Shown here piece by piece: positions 1 to 8,021 of a DNA stretch of 23,784 bases. Origin of the DNA: Chara braunii (Eukaryota > Streptophyta > Charophyceae > Charales > Characeae); assembly GCA_003427395.1 (NCBI GenBank), contig BFEA01000420.1, forward strand, positions 553,551 to 577,334, read 5' to 3'. The translations under genes were made by a program, and so were the position numbers. How positions within the stretch are numbered: position 1 is the stretch's first letter; the number at the start of each line of letters is the position of its first letter. The notes beneath the pieces were generated by a model. The model was not told where the DNA came from, did no database searches, and saw only the letters and a list, made by a program, of their open reading frames with translations.

Positions 1-66
<66 letters not shown>
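1..66. repeat. (AG)n microsatellite at the left edge
   Basis: A pure AG dinucleotide run occupies the first 66 bases. A similar GA run ends the window, so both edges fall inside dinucleotide tracts, which is typical of places where an assembly stops. Confidence 0.98.
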
Positions 67-71
<5 letters not shown>

Positions 72-213
72 ATTGGGCAGTTGCCTACACCATGAATGCA
101 TCACCCGTCATATCTGTTTTTGCGAGCAAAGCCGCTACAGGTCATCTAGTACTATATGTATCTCCTCTAGAGTGATGGTACCTGCTCAGGCCGATTGTAG
201 CGCAGGAGCGCGT

Positions 214-395
214 GAGAGAACACTGCCAGTGGAGGGAGCACACTACTAAGCGACTGAAAGCCTGCTGCGAGTGAGAGAGGACACTGCCAGTGGAGGGAGT
301 GCACTACTAAATGAGTTAAAGCTTGTTGTGAGTAACAGAGAGAACACTGCCAGTAGAAGAGGTGCACTGCTAAGTGAGTGGGAGCTTGCTCCTAA
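214..395. repeat. ~60-bp tandem repeat, three diverged units
   Basis: Three head-to-tail units start near 214, 273 and 338. Each opens with a GAGAGA-ACACTGCCAGT-like block, followed by a GGAG/GCACTACTAA block and a GCTTG/GCCTG-type block. Spacing is 59 and about 65 bp, and a decayed fourth unit may run to about 460. Small ORFs on either strand follow the repeat and have no family resemblance. No function is inferred. Confidence 0.8.
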
Positions 396-839
396 TGGGA
401 GGGGATGCACCGCTAGTGGGAGAGCGTACCACTAGTGGAAGAGAGTATGCTGCTGTTTAGAGAGACAGCGCTGGAAAAGAGAGGGCGTCTATGCGCTGGA
501 TGCGGAAGTCAGTAAGAGAGAGAGAGGAAAATAAGATCCTGTAGTGAACTAGCTGATGAGAAAGAGAGGAAGGAAGCAAAGTGGGAGAAAGCACACAGCT
601 GGTGGTGTGAACTAGTCCGAAATAGGCCTCCTGTCGTCTGTCGAGCCTGCCTTCGCTTAGGGCGGCCGACGCGGTTGCAAATAGGGGCCCAGTAGGGCTT
701 ATCGAGGCCTTATGCCTTGCGTTTGCTTCTAGAATGCAACTTTTGCCTTTGGGATGTGACTGTTTACCGGGTGCCTGTTGGACTTGACTCCTAAGGTACC
801 CGACTGTGACTTTTCTGAAACTGACCAACTTGGCCTCCC

Positions 840-1800
840 TTGACCTGGGACCGTGACCCTGAAATTCGAATTTGGGGTCTGCATTGTGGAATGCCTTTCG
901 AACATATTCTTGTCAAACACATTAAGAAACTGGGCCAATGGGGTAGCACATTCACATCATTGATGGGCCGAGCTCTAGCCATTGACACATCTATTTTTTC
1001 AATGATGTGGTATATAGCATCAATCTGGACAGTCCGGACGATACAATCAAGGAAGTTAACTGCAAAGCAAGAGCATACTGTGGTCAGGAGATCCTGACAA
1101 AGAGAACTGTATACCAAAGATAGCCTCGCATTACATCACAAGGAAACCAGTCAGAGGAGGTCTTGGTGTCATAGACCCCAAACAGGAAACCAAACCCTAC
1201 AAGTTAAATGGATATTCAAACTACTGACTAAACCTGGTACGGTATGGAATAAACTGGCCTTGGATAGCATAAGGGGCCTAGCACCAACAGCCTCACCAGC
1301 AAACATGTCCGGTCTGTTCTGGGTAATGACCAAGGAATGGAGCCCAATACAGGGCGCAGATATCAACAAAGAGGAAGCGATCCCAAAGAAGCCAGGCCCC
1401 CCACACCATATTGGACTGCATTGCTACGGATATGGCGGGAAGTCATGCCGAAGAAGGTGGGTAGACCCAAATCCAAGGATGAGATATTGAGGCAACCCCT
1501 GTTTGGTAATCCGTGGGTGAGAGACAAAAGTGATCACCAGCTATCCCTTAACCCTAGATGAAGAAGATGGCTATTGTGGATCAAACACGGAGTTTGGAAA
1601 GTGAGCCATCTCTGGAACGAGGAGAAAAATGACTGGGTGACAGAACAGGAACTTGCCTCCCAGCTCACAGGATGTCACCGGCGAGACGAGAATCTAAAAT
1701 CCATTATTAATTGCATCCCAGAAGGCTGGAAGGAGTTGTTGAGCGAAGCCTCAACCTGGAGATCTGGTGAATGGGGTGCGAGGGTGCAGGATATGTGGGC
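840..1800 (+). pseudogene. Decayed LINE (non-LTR retrotransposon) ORF2, C-terminal part
   Basis: Conceptual translation, moving between frames, gives blocks typical of the region after the reverse transcriptase of plant LINE ORF2 proteins. In order these are GRALAIDTSIFSMMWYIASIW (about 967-1030), which resembles the 'GRA-L-...-YxxS-W' block; GGLGVIDPK (about 1156-1182), which resembles the 'GGLGV-D' block; LLTKPGTVWNKLAL nearby; and a C-terminal stretch with KHGVWKVSHLWNEEKNDW and IPEGWKELL (about 1585-1740), which resembles the 'LW...W' zinc-binding-type tail. At least three frames are needed and stops interrupt all of them, so this is an old, non-functional copy. The catalytic FADD-type block is not visible and upstream parts were not recognised. 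Assignment to the LINE class is fairly secure; the clade is not determined. Confidence 0.7.
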
Positions 1801-1869
1801 AATTTCTTTTCTCCCCTTTTGCCGAGTTCATGATATGTTTATGAACGTGCATAGCACTGTATACCTTTC

Positions 1870-2500
1870 AGCCACAAGACTGTGTATCTGTATCTTGAAG
1901 ACGGCTGATAGTGCGCGTCCTGTCTTCAGTGATCCCTGTGTGGGTGGGTGCGCTGTGTCGACAGGTAGGCTGAACCCGGTCCGTGAAGCCTCTTGCCGGA
2001 CGTCCTCCCTGGGCCCTATCCCCGACACCTCCCAACCCTTAAAAAAGAAAAAGAAAAAGAAAAAAAAAAGATAGTGTGATATCAGTAGAAAGATCAGAGA
2101 AGGAAATGAACACAGAAACAGACATAAAGGTGATGGAAACGGTATCACCTTGAAGACAGCTGCGATATCAATTTCTGGAGGCAACTGACTCTTCTGTGCA
2201 TTCGATAGGACGACTACCTTGAAGAGGCTTTCAAAATGTGCAATCTACTCCCAAGGCTGTGTATCTGCTTATTGACGATGGCTGATGGTGTGATATCAGT
2301 AGAAAGATCAGAGAAGGAAATGAACCTGGAAACAGACATAAAGGTGATGGAAACGGTATCACCTTGAAAGACAGTTGATAGTGTGATATCAATATATGGA
2401 GGCAATCGGCTCATTTGTCTGATCTTCTGTGCGTTCGACAGGACAACTACCTTGAAGAAGCTTTCAAAATGCGCAATCTACTCCAAGAGTTTCTGCGATA
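1870..2500. repeat. ~215-bp tandem duplication (interrupted by the 1914-2069 insertion)
   Basis: The block GTGATATCAGTAGAAAGATC, followed by a conserved stretch with AAGGAAATGAAC, ACAGACATAAAGGTGATGG and GGTATCACCTTGAA, begins at 2075 and again at 2290, an offset of 215 bp. Both copies then share a CTACCTTGAAGA block and a CAATCTACTCC block (near 2240 and 2475). A partial third copy (CTGTGTATCTG...GACGGCTGATAGTG, 1880-1913) precedes the SINE-like insert. It lies between the LINE fragment and unassigned DNA and could be the tail of an older element. Confidence 0.75.
1914..2069 (+). mobile_element. SINE-like insertion with A-rich tail and 7-bp target duplication
   Basis: A GC-rich body of about 127 bp ends in an A-rich tail (AAAAAAG(AAAAAG)n followed by a pure A run) at 2041-2069. 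The heptamer GATAGTG lies immediately before it (1907-1913) and immediately after it (2070-2076). If the insert and one heptamer copy are removed, the flanks rejoin into a sequence that also occurs uninterrupted about 215 bp downstream (around 2250-2300), so the empty site is visible in the same window. This is the signature of target-primed retrotransposition. No convincing Pol III A and B boxes were found, so it could be a SINE, a 5'-truncated LINE tail or a processed RNA copy. Confidence 0.65.
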
Positions 2501-2585
2501 CAATGGCAACCGTAAACCGACAATTCTTGGAGTAAGGGAGCACGTCTTCACATCCGGGTGAGAGCCGATCACTGATGTTCATGTT

Positions 2586-2640
2586 TTTTTTTTTTTCATC
2601 TTCTGTTCCTTTTTCTTTTCTTTTTCTTTTTCACTTTCCC
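2586..2640. repeat. Pyrimidine-rich tract
   Basis: A T run followed by CT-rich sequence (TTTTTCTTTTC-like) and a C-rich end. It could be the reverse complement of an A-rich retroelement tail, but no matching body or target duplication was found next to it. Confidence 0.6.
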
Positions 2641-3880
2641 GCCCCCATGTGCTTTATGTTTCATTGACAACTGTATCTACTCATCTAAGGTCAATTCCTC
2701 CGTATTGCTGGATTGCCTCCTTTTCGGGAGAATCGACTGCTGGCATTGCAATTTGTGAGAGGCGGAGGGAGACGAGAAAGGATCCTTTTTCCCCTCTGTA
2801 TTGTTAGACTTGTGTAGAGACAGTTCAGTGGGCAGAGAGTGTGCAGTTCTCTTTGGCGCATTGAAGGCTCATAAGTTGTTTGAGGAAAAGTTGAATTTGC
2901 TTGTTGCGTTGCTCAACTTATTAGTAATGCCACCCTCACACCGAGTTCGTTGTGTCAAGAACGTTGTAGTGTCTGGTTCATCCCAGCGTTTTCTAATGTC
3001 TTCTTTGATTAGTGCACTACTAATTGCAGAGTTTGGGGCCATTGTTACGCCGGTATTGGTTAAATCTGGGAACCCCCTTGTATAATGGCAAAGCGTCGGG
3101 GAGGCTTTGGAGCTACTATGGTTCAAAACGAGGCCGATAACACCTCTAGCTTTCCAGTTCTAGGGCAATGGGTGTCCCCCACGCACAGTAGAGACAAGGG
3201 CGGACTGTTATGGAATGAGAATGGGCTTTTGCTGACAATTGAGGGCTCGATCAGAGAAGAGTCGCTGAGTGTTTGGAGAAAAATGTGTATTGCTACTATT
3301 GCATATCCCAGATTGTTTGGCATTTAACAAATTATATATGTGCAATGAACCGGGATGAAATCCAGCACAGAAGCATTCGTTTGATGTCTGAGTCAAGACG
3401 GGTCCATCGAAACAGGTCTGTAGTGTCCAAGAGTTTGTCGAAAAGGCCCTCTCCGCAAGTGGTTAACCATATTAACCACGAGAAACACTGAAACCATGTT
3501 TTTTTGGCCAGATTTTTTTAGTTTCTGAAAAAGCAAATTTTGATGCTGAAATTTTGGGCCTCCGTTAACCTGCTCTCGAGGGAAGTCAACGTTCAGACCC
3601 TGCCTGCGACCAGTAGACCAAGAATCAAAGATTTTCCAGAAGTCAAACCCGGCCACAGATCACACAACAATCCAAAGGCTCAGCGACAGTTTGCAGAAGC
3701 ATCCAAATGCACTGGGACAAGTCACACACTGGCCACAACAGAATCCTCTAGCCGTACAGGTGAATATCAGCCATCCGAGGAGGCAACCTGGGGTAGGCCA
3801 AGCTGAGTTTTTGGATTCATTTACTTCTGCCTGGTAGTTAATGCTGATACTCTTCCGTTGGAGGAGTCTTCTTGGCGCTA
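2641..3880. other. Unassigned non-coding stretch
   Basis: No recognisable gene, RNA or element in about 1.2 kb. Only short ORFs (under about 95 codons) are present on both strands, and they overlap each other in several frames. None has a domain pattern I know or a convincing composition. The two largest plus-strand ORFs (2801-3085 and 3540-3806) look like chance open frames. Confidence 0.6.
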
Positions 3881-3909
3881 GGCGGTGGTGGAGCTGGTGC
3901 TGGTGTGAT

Positions 3910-4047
3910 GGCTGCTTACAGAGGAAGGGATGCAGCCGCCTCCATATCTAAACGGAGGCGGACATAGCTGTAGTGGAGGCTGACTGCAGAGAAAGGGAGG
4001 CGGCTGGCTCGATAGCTAAACAGAGGTGGCTGTAGCTGTAGTGGGGA
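3910..4047. repeat. ~69-bp direct repeat pair
   Basis: Two diverged copies of a block lie head to tail (about 3910-3978 and 3979-4047). Each has a GCAGAG-AAAGGGA element, a purine-rich GGAGGCGG or GCCGCCTCC element, ATAGCTAAAC or ATATCTAAAC, and the shared ending TAGCTGTAGTGG. A partial third start follows. The pair abuts element A, whose 5' LTR begins about 40 bp later. Confidence 0.7.
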
Positions 4048-4089
4048 TTGCATGCAGAGGAAGGAGCCTGCTGCCTTCAAAGCCATGAG

Positions 4090-4797
4090 TGCCCGCCAAA
4101 AACACAGACTGAGAACACTACTGATTTCTGGGATTTGTCACTGGAATGAATGCCTTGCTGTGATTCCCGCATTCTGCTGTGGTTCCAAGTCTGTGTGTGT
4201 GCGTGTCCGCTGGTTTGCATGCCTGTCTGAGTGCTTGCCAGTTGTGTGTGTGTGTGTGTGCCTACTGGTTTGCATGCCTGTCTGAGTGCTTGCCGGTTGG
4301 GTGTGTGTGTGACCCACAAGGGTACTTGTTGGTTGCAAGGCCCGCAGGGCCGGTACTTACCTGTGGCCGTGACTTTGAAGGGTTGCAGGGGGGGTAAACA
4401 CACCGGTAGCGGGGGATAGGCCCACGGCACTTAGAGCAGCTGGGGAAAAACACTCAAGTAGCTGCCTCCCAGTATAGCGGACCAAGTCAACAGCGGCATA
4501 GCTGCTTGGGTTGTCTTTTGGACATCAGCGCAGCACTATAGCTGCCTCCCAGTAGTCCGCCATGGCCTATGCATGAGAGAGGAGGTTGAAGGAGGGAAGC
4601 CATAGCCATGGTGGACTTGTTGTTGTTGTTGTTGTTGTTGTGAGTTGAGTCAGCAGTAAGAGGGAACTTCGGACATTGATTCTGGTTCATCCATTCATTG
4701 TTATTATTATTATTGAGAGAAGAATAAGATTGGTGAAGAGAAGGAGGAAGGAGGAAGGTGGAGAGAGAAGGGGGAATTGCCATTGGTCTTGCGGGTG

Positions 4798-4829
<32 letters not shown>

Positions 4830-4957
4830 CTTCTTCTTCTTCTTCTTTCTCTCTCTTCTGGTCCTTATCTCTTTGCAAGTGCTTTCATTTCTTTCGCAAT
4901 TGGGTGGCATTGTCTTTCATTGTGAATTTGCACTTGGAAATGACCAGGATCGTAATA
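4090..4957 (+). repeat. 5' LTR of element A, internally deleted
   Basis: It matches the 3' LTR (11939-13293), starting at TG before CCCGCCAAAAACACAGACTG and ending at GACCAGGATCGTAATA, where the 3' copy ends in ACA. It has 868 bp against 1355 bp because sequence equivalent to 12309-12834 is missing. The gap is filled by 14 bases (4461-4474) identical to 4541-4554. It holds (TTG)n near 4617, a TTATTA run near 4698 and fifteen TTC units at 4801-4845, against six in the 3' LTR. The exact first base is uncertain, because ATGAGTGCCCGCC here aligns with ATGACCCGCC in the 3' LTR. GAATAAG near 4723 is a possible poly(A) signal. Confidence 0.92.
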
Positions 4958-4959
4958 AT

Positions 4960-4971
4960 TGGAATCGGAGC
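4960..4971 (+). promoter_or_regulatory. Primer-binding site of element A (initiator Met tRNA, mutated)
   Basis: TGGAATCGGAGC lies two bases after the 5' LTR. It differs at two positions from the usual plant tRNA-iMet site TGGTATCAGAGC, which element B keeps unchanged. The tRNA 3' end would prime minus-strand DNA synthesis here. Confidence 0.85.
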
Positions 4972-5002
4972 GGACTTACTTGCTGGCGAGAGGTGTTAGT
5001 CA

Positions 5003-5032
5003 CCCTAACCCTAATTCCGAATTAGGTTAGGG
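5003..5032 (+). other. Telomere-motif hairpin in the leader of element A
   Basis: CCCTAACCCTAATTC is followed at once by GAATTAGGTTAGGG, giving a near-perfect inverted repeat with one bulged base. More TTAGGG-type units follow near 5047-5066. The corresponding place in element B (21536-21585) holds a different but also self-complementary arrangement. It could be a packaging or dimerisation structure of the genomic RNA. A true telomere is excluded by its internal position and its head-to-head arrangement. Confidence 0.7.
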
Positions 5033-5504
5033 CAACCTCATCTTGGATTAGGGTTGGGAAGTTAGGGTCAAGTGGGGCAGCGAGGTATGGGGATGCTGCC
5101 CCCACCTGGTTAGGTCATGTAGGGTCGACATTGGACCCATCCAGGTCGCTTGAGTGAATGTATGGGGTGGCGAGACACAAAGGAGGCGGATTGGAGTAAG
5201 CGAGAGGGAGTAGAGAGTGAGAGGTACTCGCACCTGGATTCTGGACTTCAGGAAGACATTGAGTGACTTTTGGGCTTCCCCTCAAGAGGGAGACTTGATC
5301 GGAGGCTGCCATATCTGCATCGGATTGCTGCAAGTTGCTACTTTGGTCTTCAGGCATCGACGGGGGATCCGGCTTTGCAACAGGGGTGTAGGAAGGCCCT
5401 CTTAGTCATGCTAGGACACTTCGTGTAGTGGTAGCTAGGGGTCAGGAGGACTTATATGAGAGGGGAGTGACGCGTTATCCATCTTTGGAGGCTGGGCCTC
5501 ACAG

Positions 5505-5753
5505 GTAAGTGTCGTGTGACCTGGGTAAGCCTGTGGGAGGTTGCTTGGTACTTCATGGCCTGTTGGGGGTGTGCTGGGTTCTCTTCCTCTTCTCTGCGGT
5601 TTTGGTTGTGTGTGTGAGTTTGTGGATTGCTTTCTCACCTGATGGATGGATCCATCTACTGTAAATGACATATCTTTCTACGGTGCATTGTCTTTTCATT
5701 TCTGAACGGCTGTAGAAGTAAGTTCTGGCTTAAAGTTGTCTTTTCCTTTTCAG
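5505..5753 (+). other. Putative spliceosomal intron in the leader of element A
   Basis: The donor CAG|GTAAGT (exon ends 5504) is a consensus match. A strong acceptor, TTGTCTTTTCCTTTTCAG, ends at 5753, giving an intron of 249 bp. CTGAAC (5702) and TTAAAG (5731) are branch-point candidates. Element B has the identical donor on the minus strand (intron start 21090) and an acceptor-equivalent at 20832-20834 where CAG has become CAA. Splicing would remove upstream ATGs from the leader of the gag mRNA, or make a second RNA. This is inferred from sequence only. Confidence 0.5.
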
Positions 5754-6053
5754 TACGGTAGAGGCAGTTTGGGACCGACTTGGTACCCCTATCACGTTGG
5801 TCCTGGTTCACGGCCTACTTGGGACCCCTCGGGACCCAATGGGACCAGGCCCAACGGGACAGGACCTTTTGGGCCGAAATCTGTTGCCGTCAGTGCATTT
5901 CTTGCTGTGCTGAACCTGGGGGGGACATACGGACAGCAAGGGCATTCCTTTCAAGGGGATATTGATTGGCCTTACCGCATGTTAGCACATACTGCCCCGC
6001 GTCTGACTCGGCGACCATCTGCACCCCTCGAAATCTCCATTGCTGCAGATTAG
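5754..6053 (+). other. Leader stretch with conserved Pro/Gly/Thr-rich reading frame
   Basis: From just after the putative acceptor, one frame is open to the stop at 6051-6053 and encodes a peptide with FQYGRG, SRPTWDPSGPNGT and GPFGPKSVAVS. The matching part of element B (20661-20830, minus) encodes FQYGRG, SRPTWDPLGPNGT and GPLGPKSVDAVS. The DNA is built on repeated GGGACC/GGGACCC units, so the frame could follow from a conserved nucleotide pattern rather than a selected protein. An ATG at 5736 lies inside the putative intron. No known domain is recognised. Confidence 0.45.
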
Positions 6054-6296
6054 TCTTCTTCGTCTGATTTAATGTGATGCATGTCCCCTGTCAGGTTAGA
6101 CAAGAGGGGATCTCCAGCTGATCTGATCGGGCCCGTTCTATAAATCAGACCTCTCTGCTGTTTTTTTTATATATATATATTTTTTTTTCTTCTGCTGCGT
6201 GCCACATTTTAAGTCCAAATGATTCGCCGCTCCGGCTAGGAGTCCTACCTTCTTCTCTGAGTGGTTTTCAGTTTGTTTCTTTCATCTGAACTATCT
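6054..6296 (+). other. Leader end before gag, AT-rich
   Basis: No gene. It contains a TCTATAAATC box near 6138 and a T-run/(TA)n/T-run at 6160-6190. A polypyrimidine stretch with TTTTCAG at 6266-6272 could be a second acceptor just before the gag start. Confidence 0.4.
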
Positions 6297-7617
6297 ATGT
6301 CCGGTATCGAGACGCGTGCGCAGAGAGTGAAAAGAGAAGAAAGGGAGAGAGAAGGTGTTTTGTTTGAGAGTGCGAGGAGGGGCAAGAGGAGTGTTCGTCC
6401 AAACGTCAGGGGAGAGCGGACCGCTCTTGAGAGACCTACAGATGCCCCTTCCTCCGGCATGGCAAACATCACATCTGCCCAATGGCAGGCCATGCTGGAT
6501 GGACGAGAGCCAGAAACCATTCTTTCAAAAACTGGATGATGATGCCGTGCAGAGGGAAAAGGAGGCAGCGGCAGCAGCTAGAGCCGCCAACATTGCTGAT
6601 CAGGTGGCTCTCCTTCGGATCCCGGAAGCCAATGCTGACCGGTTCCAGGAGGAACTAGCTGCTGCTGTAGCAGCCTTGGTTCGACCGTGGACCTTGTAAA
6701 ACCTTAAGTCTCGTATGACAGCACTTGAGCAGCGGAACGAAGAGCTGCAGGCTAAGGTAATTAGCCTTGAACAGTTCCAGCTGTCCGCCCCCCGCCCTCC
6801 TAACCCTCGATCTGCTGTAATCCCAGTCTCTCAATCAAACACAACCCTCATAGTTAGATCAAGCGGAACTGTGGCAAGCGCAGGGAGCGGCGCCAGCTCC
6901 TCGAGCGGCAGCACTGGCAGTTCTGCGCTGGTCATGGTCCCAAATGCAGGGACTTCAGCCCAAAACGCCGCAGTCCTTACTGGCGTTCAGTACAGCGGTC
7001 CCCTGGTGGACAAGCGGGCGGCCACGCTGCCGTCCAAGTACGACGGGAAGGCGGATATTACCTCTTGGATCAGTTCCATGCGGTCATACTTCGAGGTCAT
7101 GCGGACACCGCAAGAGGACCGGAGTATGATCATGGGGACTAATACCAAGCTCGCCGTACGGAACCACATCGAGCTCCAAGCTGTTGCTGCAGGCTATGAA
7201 CGCATAGAGTTGACTGAATGGCTGAAGGTCACCCTTGTCCGCGCCCTTGAGGATCTCCTCCTTGACCGGTACCAAGATAAACATGCTGCGCTCAAGGCTA
7301 GGCTGAAGCTTGAGGCCCTCAAGGGCCAAACATGGAGGTCATCCATGCAGGCTTTGGAACAGCACTTGACTGGTCTATTCACCACTCCGGATCTGGGAAT
7401 GACTGACTTATCTTGCATGGATGTAGTCATGGGAGTGGCCCCTAAAGAATACCTCTCCCTGCTAGCACTCAAAGACCATGCCACTTGGAGAGAGCTCATG
7501 AAGGATCTAGTGAACCTAGAGGCCAAGGACCTTGCCAGGCGCAAGAAGGCGCCCGCTGCAGGTGGGAAACCACAACGCAAGCGGTTGGGAAGCAGCAACC
7601 AGCTTTGCACTGCATGA
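6297..7617 (+). pseudogene. gag: gag of element A, matrix/capsid part (frameshifted)
   Basis: Gag forms the virus-like particle in the cytoplasm. The start at 6297 (MSGIETRAQR...) aligns with the MPVETCGQEKR start in element B, and both run into a lysine/arginine-rich stretch. A frameshift near 6515-6535 moves the reading from the frame of 6261-6539 to that of 6355-6699. A TAA at 6697-6699 then interrupts it, and the same frame resumes from 6715 to 7617. The 6715 segment starts with a leucine-heptad coiled coil (LEQRNEELQAKVISLEQ), then a Ser/Gly-rich linker, then a capsid-like retrotransposon-gag domain (about residues 100-270: SKYDGKADITSWISSMRSYF, EWLKVTLVRALEDLLLDRYQ). Another frameshift near 7590-7640 leads into the nucleocapsid frame. 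Confidence 0.85.
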
Positions 7618-7999
7618 TCATCGGGAGGCTGAAGATCAGTCTTATGCGAACGATCTGTCTCTAGATGACGATCTAGAGCCGGACTCCGATACGGGCTGTT
7701 CTTCATCAGCCATTGAGTGTGACAGAAATGACGATGAAAAACTTAATGCATTCAGAAAGACTGCTTCAAATAAGGGGCCTAACCGTGGTTCGGGTAAGGG
7801 AACTGTCATACACCTTCCCAAAAATGCTAAGATCCCTGAGAAACCGGAGGACGCTTCTACCAAACCTTGGGAAGCCCTCTGCATCAGCCAAAGAGAATGG
7901 GAAAGAAGGTCCAAACTGCGCATATGCTTGCATTGTCAAAATCCTGGGCATGCTGTGCAGGATTGCTATCGTCTTCAGGGAAACAAGCAAGGGGCGTAG
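7610..7999 (+). pseudogene. gag: gag of element A, nucleocapsid part with CCHC zinc knuckle
   Basis: This is the C-terminal part of Gag, in the frame of 7532-7999. An acidic linker (LDDDLEPDSDTG) and a basic stretch precede one CX2CX4HX4C knuckle, CLHCQNPGHAVQDC (about 7927-7968), which binds genomic RNA. The stop is TAG at 7997-7999, thirteen bases after a GGGAAAC heptamer. The last residues LQGN-K/Q match element B. The preceding capsid segment is in another frame because of a mutation, not programmed shifting: element B shows an uninterrupted reading of this join in its downstream gag copy. Confidence 0.9.
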
Positions 8000-8021
8000 A
8001 GGAGTCATCAACACTCTCTAC
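7978..8021 (+). promoter_or_regulatory. Predicted -1 ribosomal frameshift signal, gag to protease (element A)
   Basis: The slippery heptamer G GGA AAC (7978-7984) is in the Gag reading phase, as X XXY YYZ requires. It is followed by an 11-nt spacer and a stem GTAGAG (7996-8001) / CTCTAC (8016-8021), extendable by AGT/ACT with a bulged G and a 7-nt loop. The Gag stop (7997-7999) lies in the stem. Shifting to -1 gives GKQARGVEESSTLSTT, which matches the protease leader of element B. The spacer is slightly longer than the usual 5-9 nt. Element B has the same heptamer, spacer length and stem. Confidence 0.75.

Noticed and set aside
214-395. Possible CRISPR-like array
   Set aside because: The units are diverged and contiguous without unique spacers, and the context is eukaryotic.
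2801-3330. Small host gene candidates (ORFs at 2801-3085 and 3085-3327)
   Set aside because: Short, overlapping open frames on both strands, no domain pattern, no supporting splice or promoter context.
4687-4910. Poly-Glu / poly-Lys and poly-Ser/Phe ORFs
   Set aside because: They are translations of the TTC microsatellite in the LTR, whose unit number differs between LTRs.
5003-5066. True telomere or chromosome end
   Set aside because: The units are few, face each other and lie inside a retrotransposon leader between primer site and gag.
7532-7700. Programmed frameshift between capsid and nucleocapsid of element A
   Set aside because: Element B reads through the matching region in one frame in its downstream gag copy, and no slippery heptamer is present; ordinary mutation is more likely.
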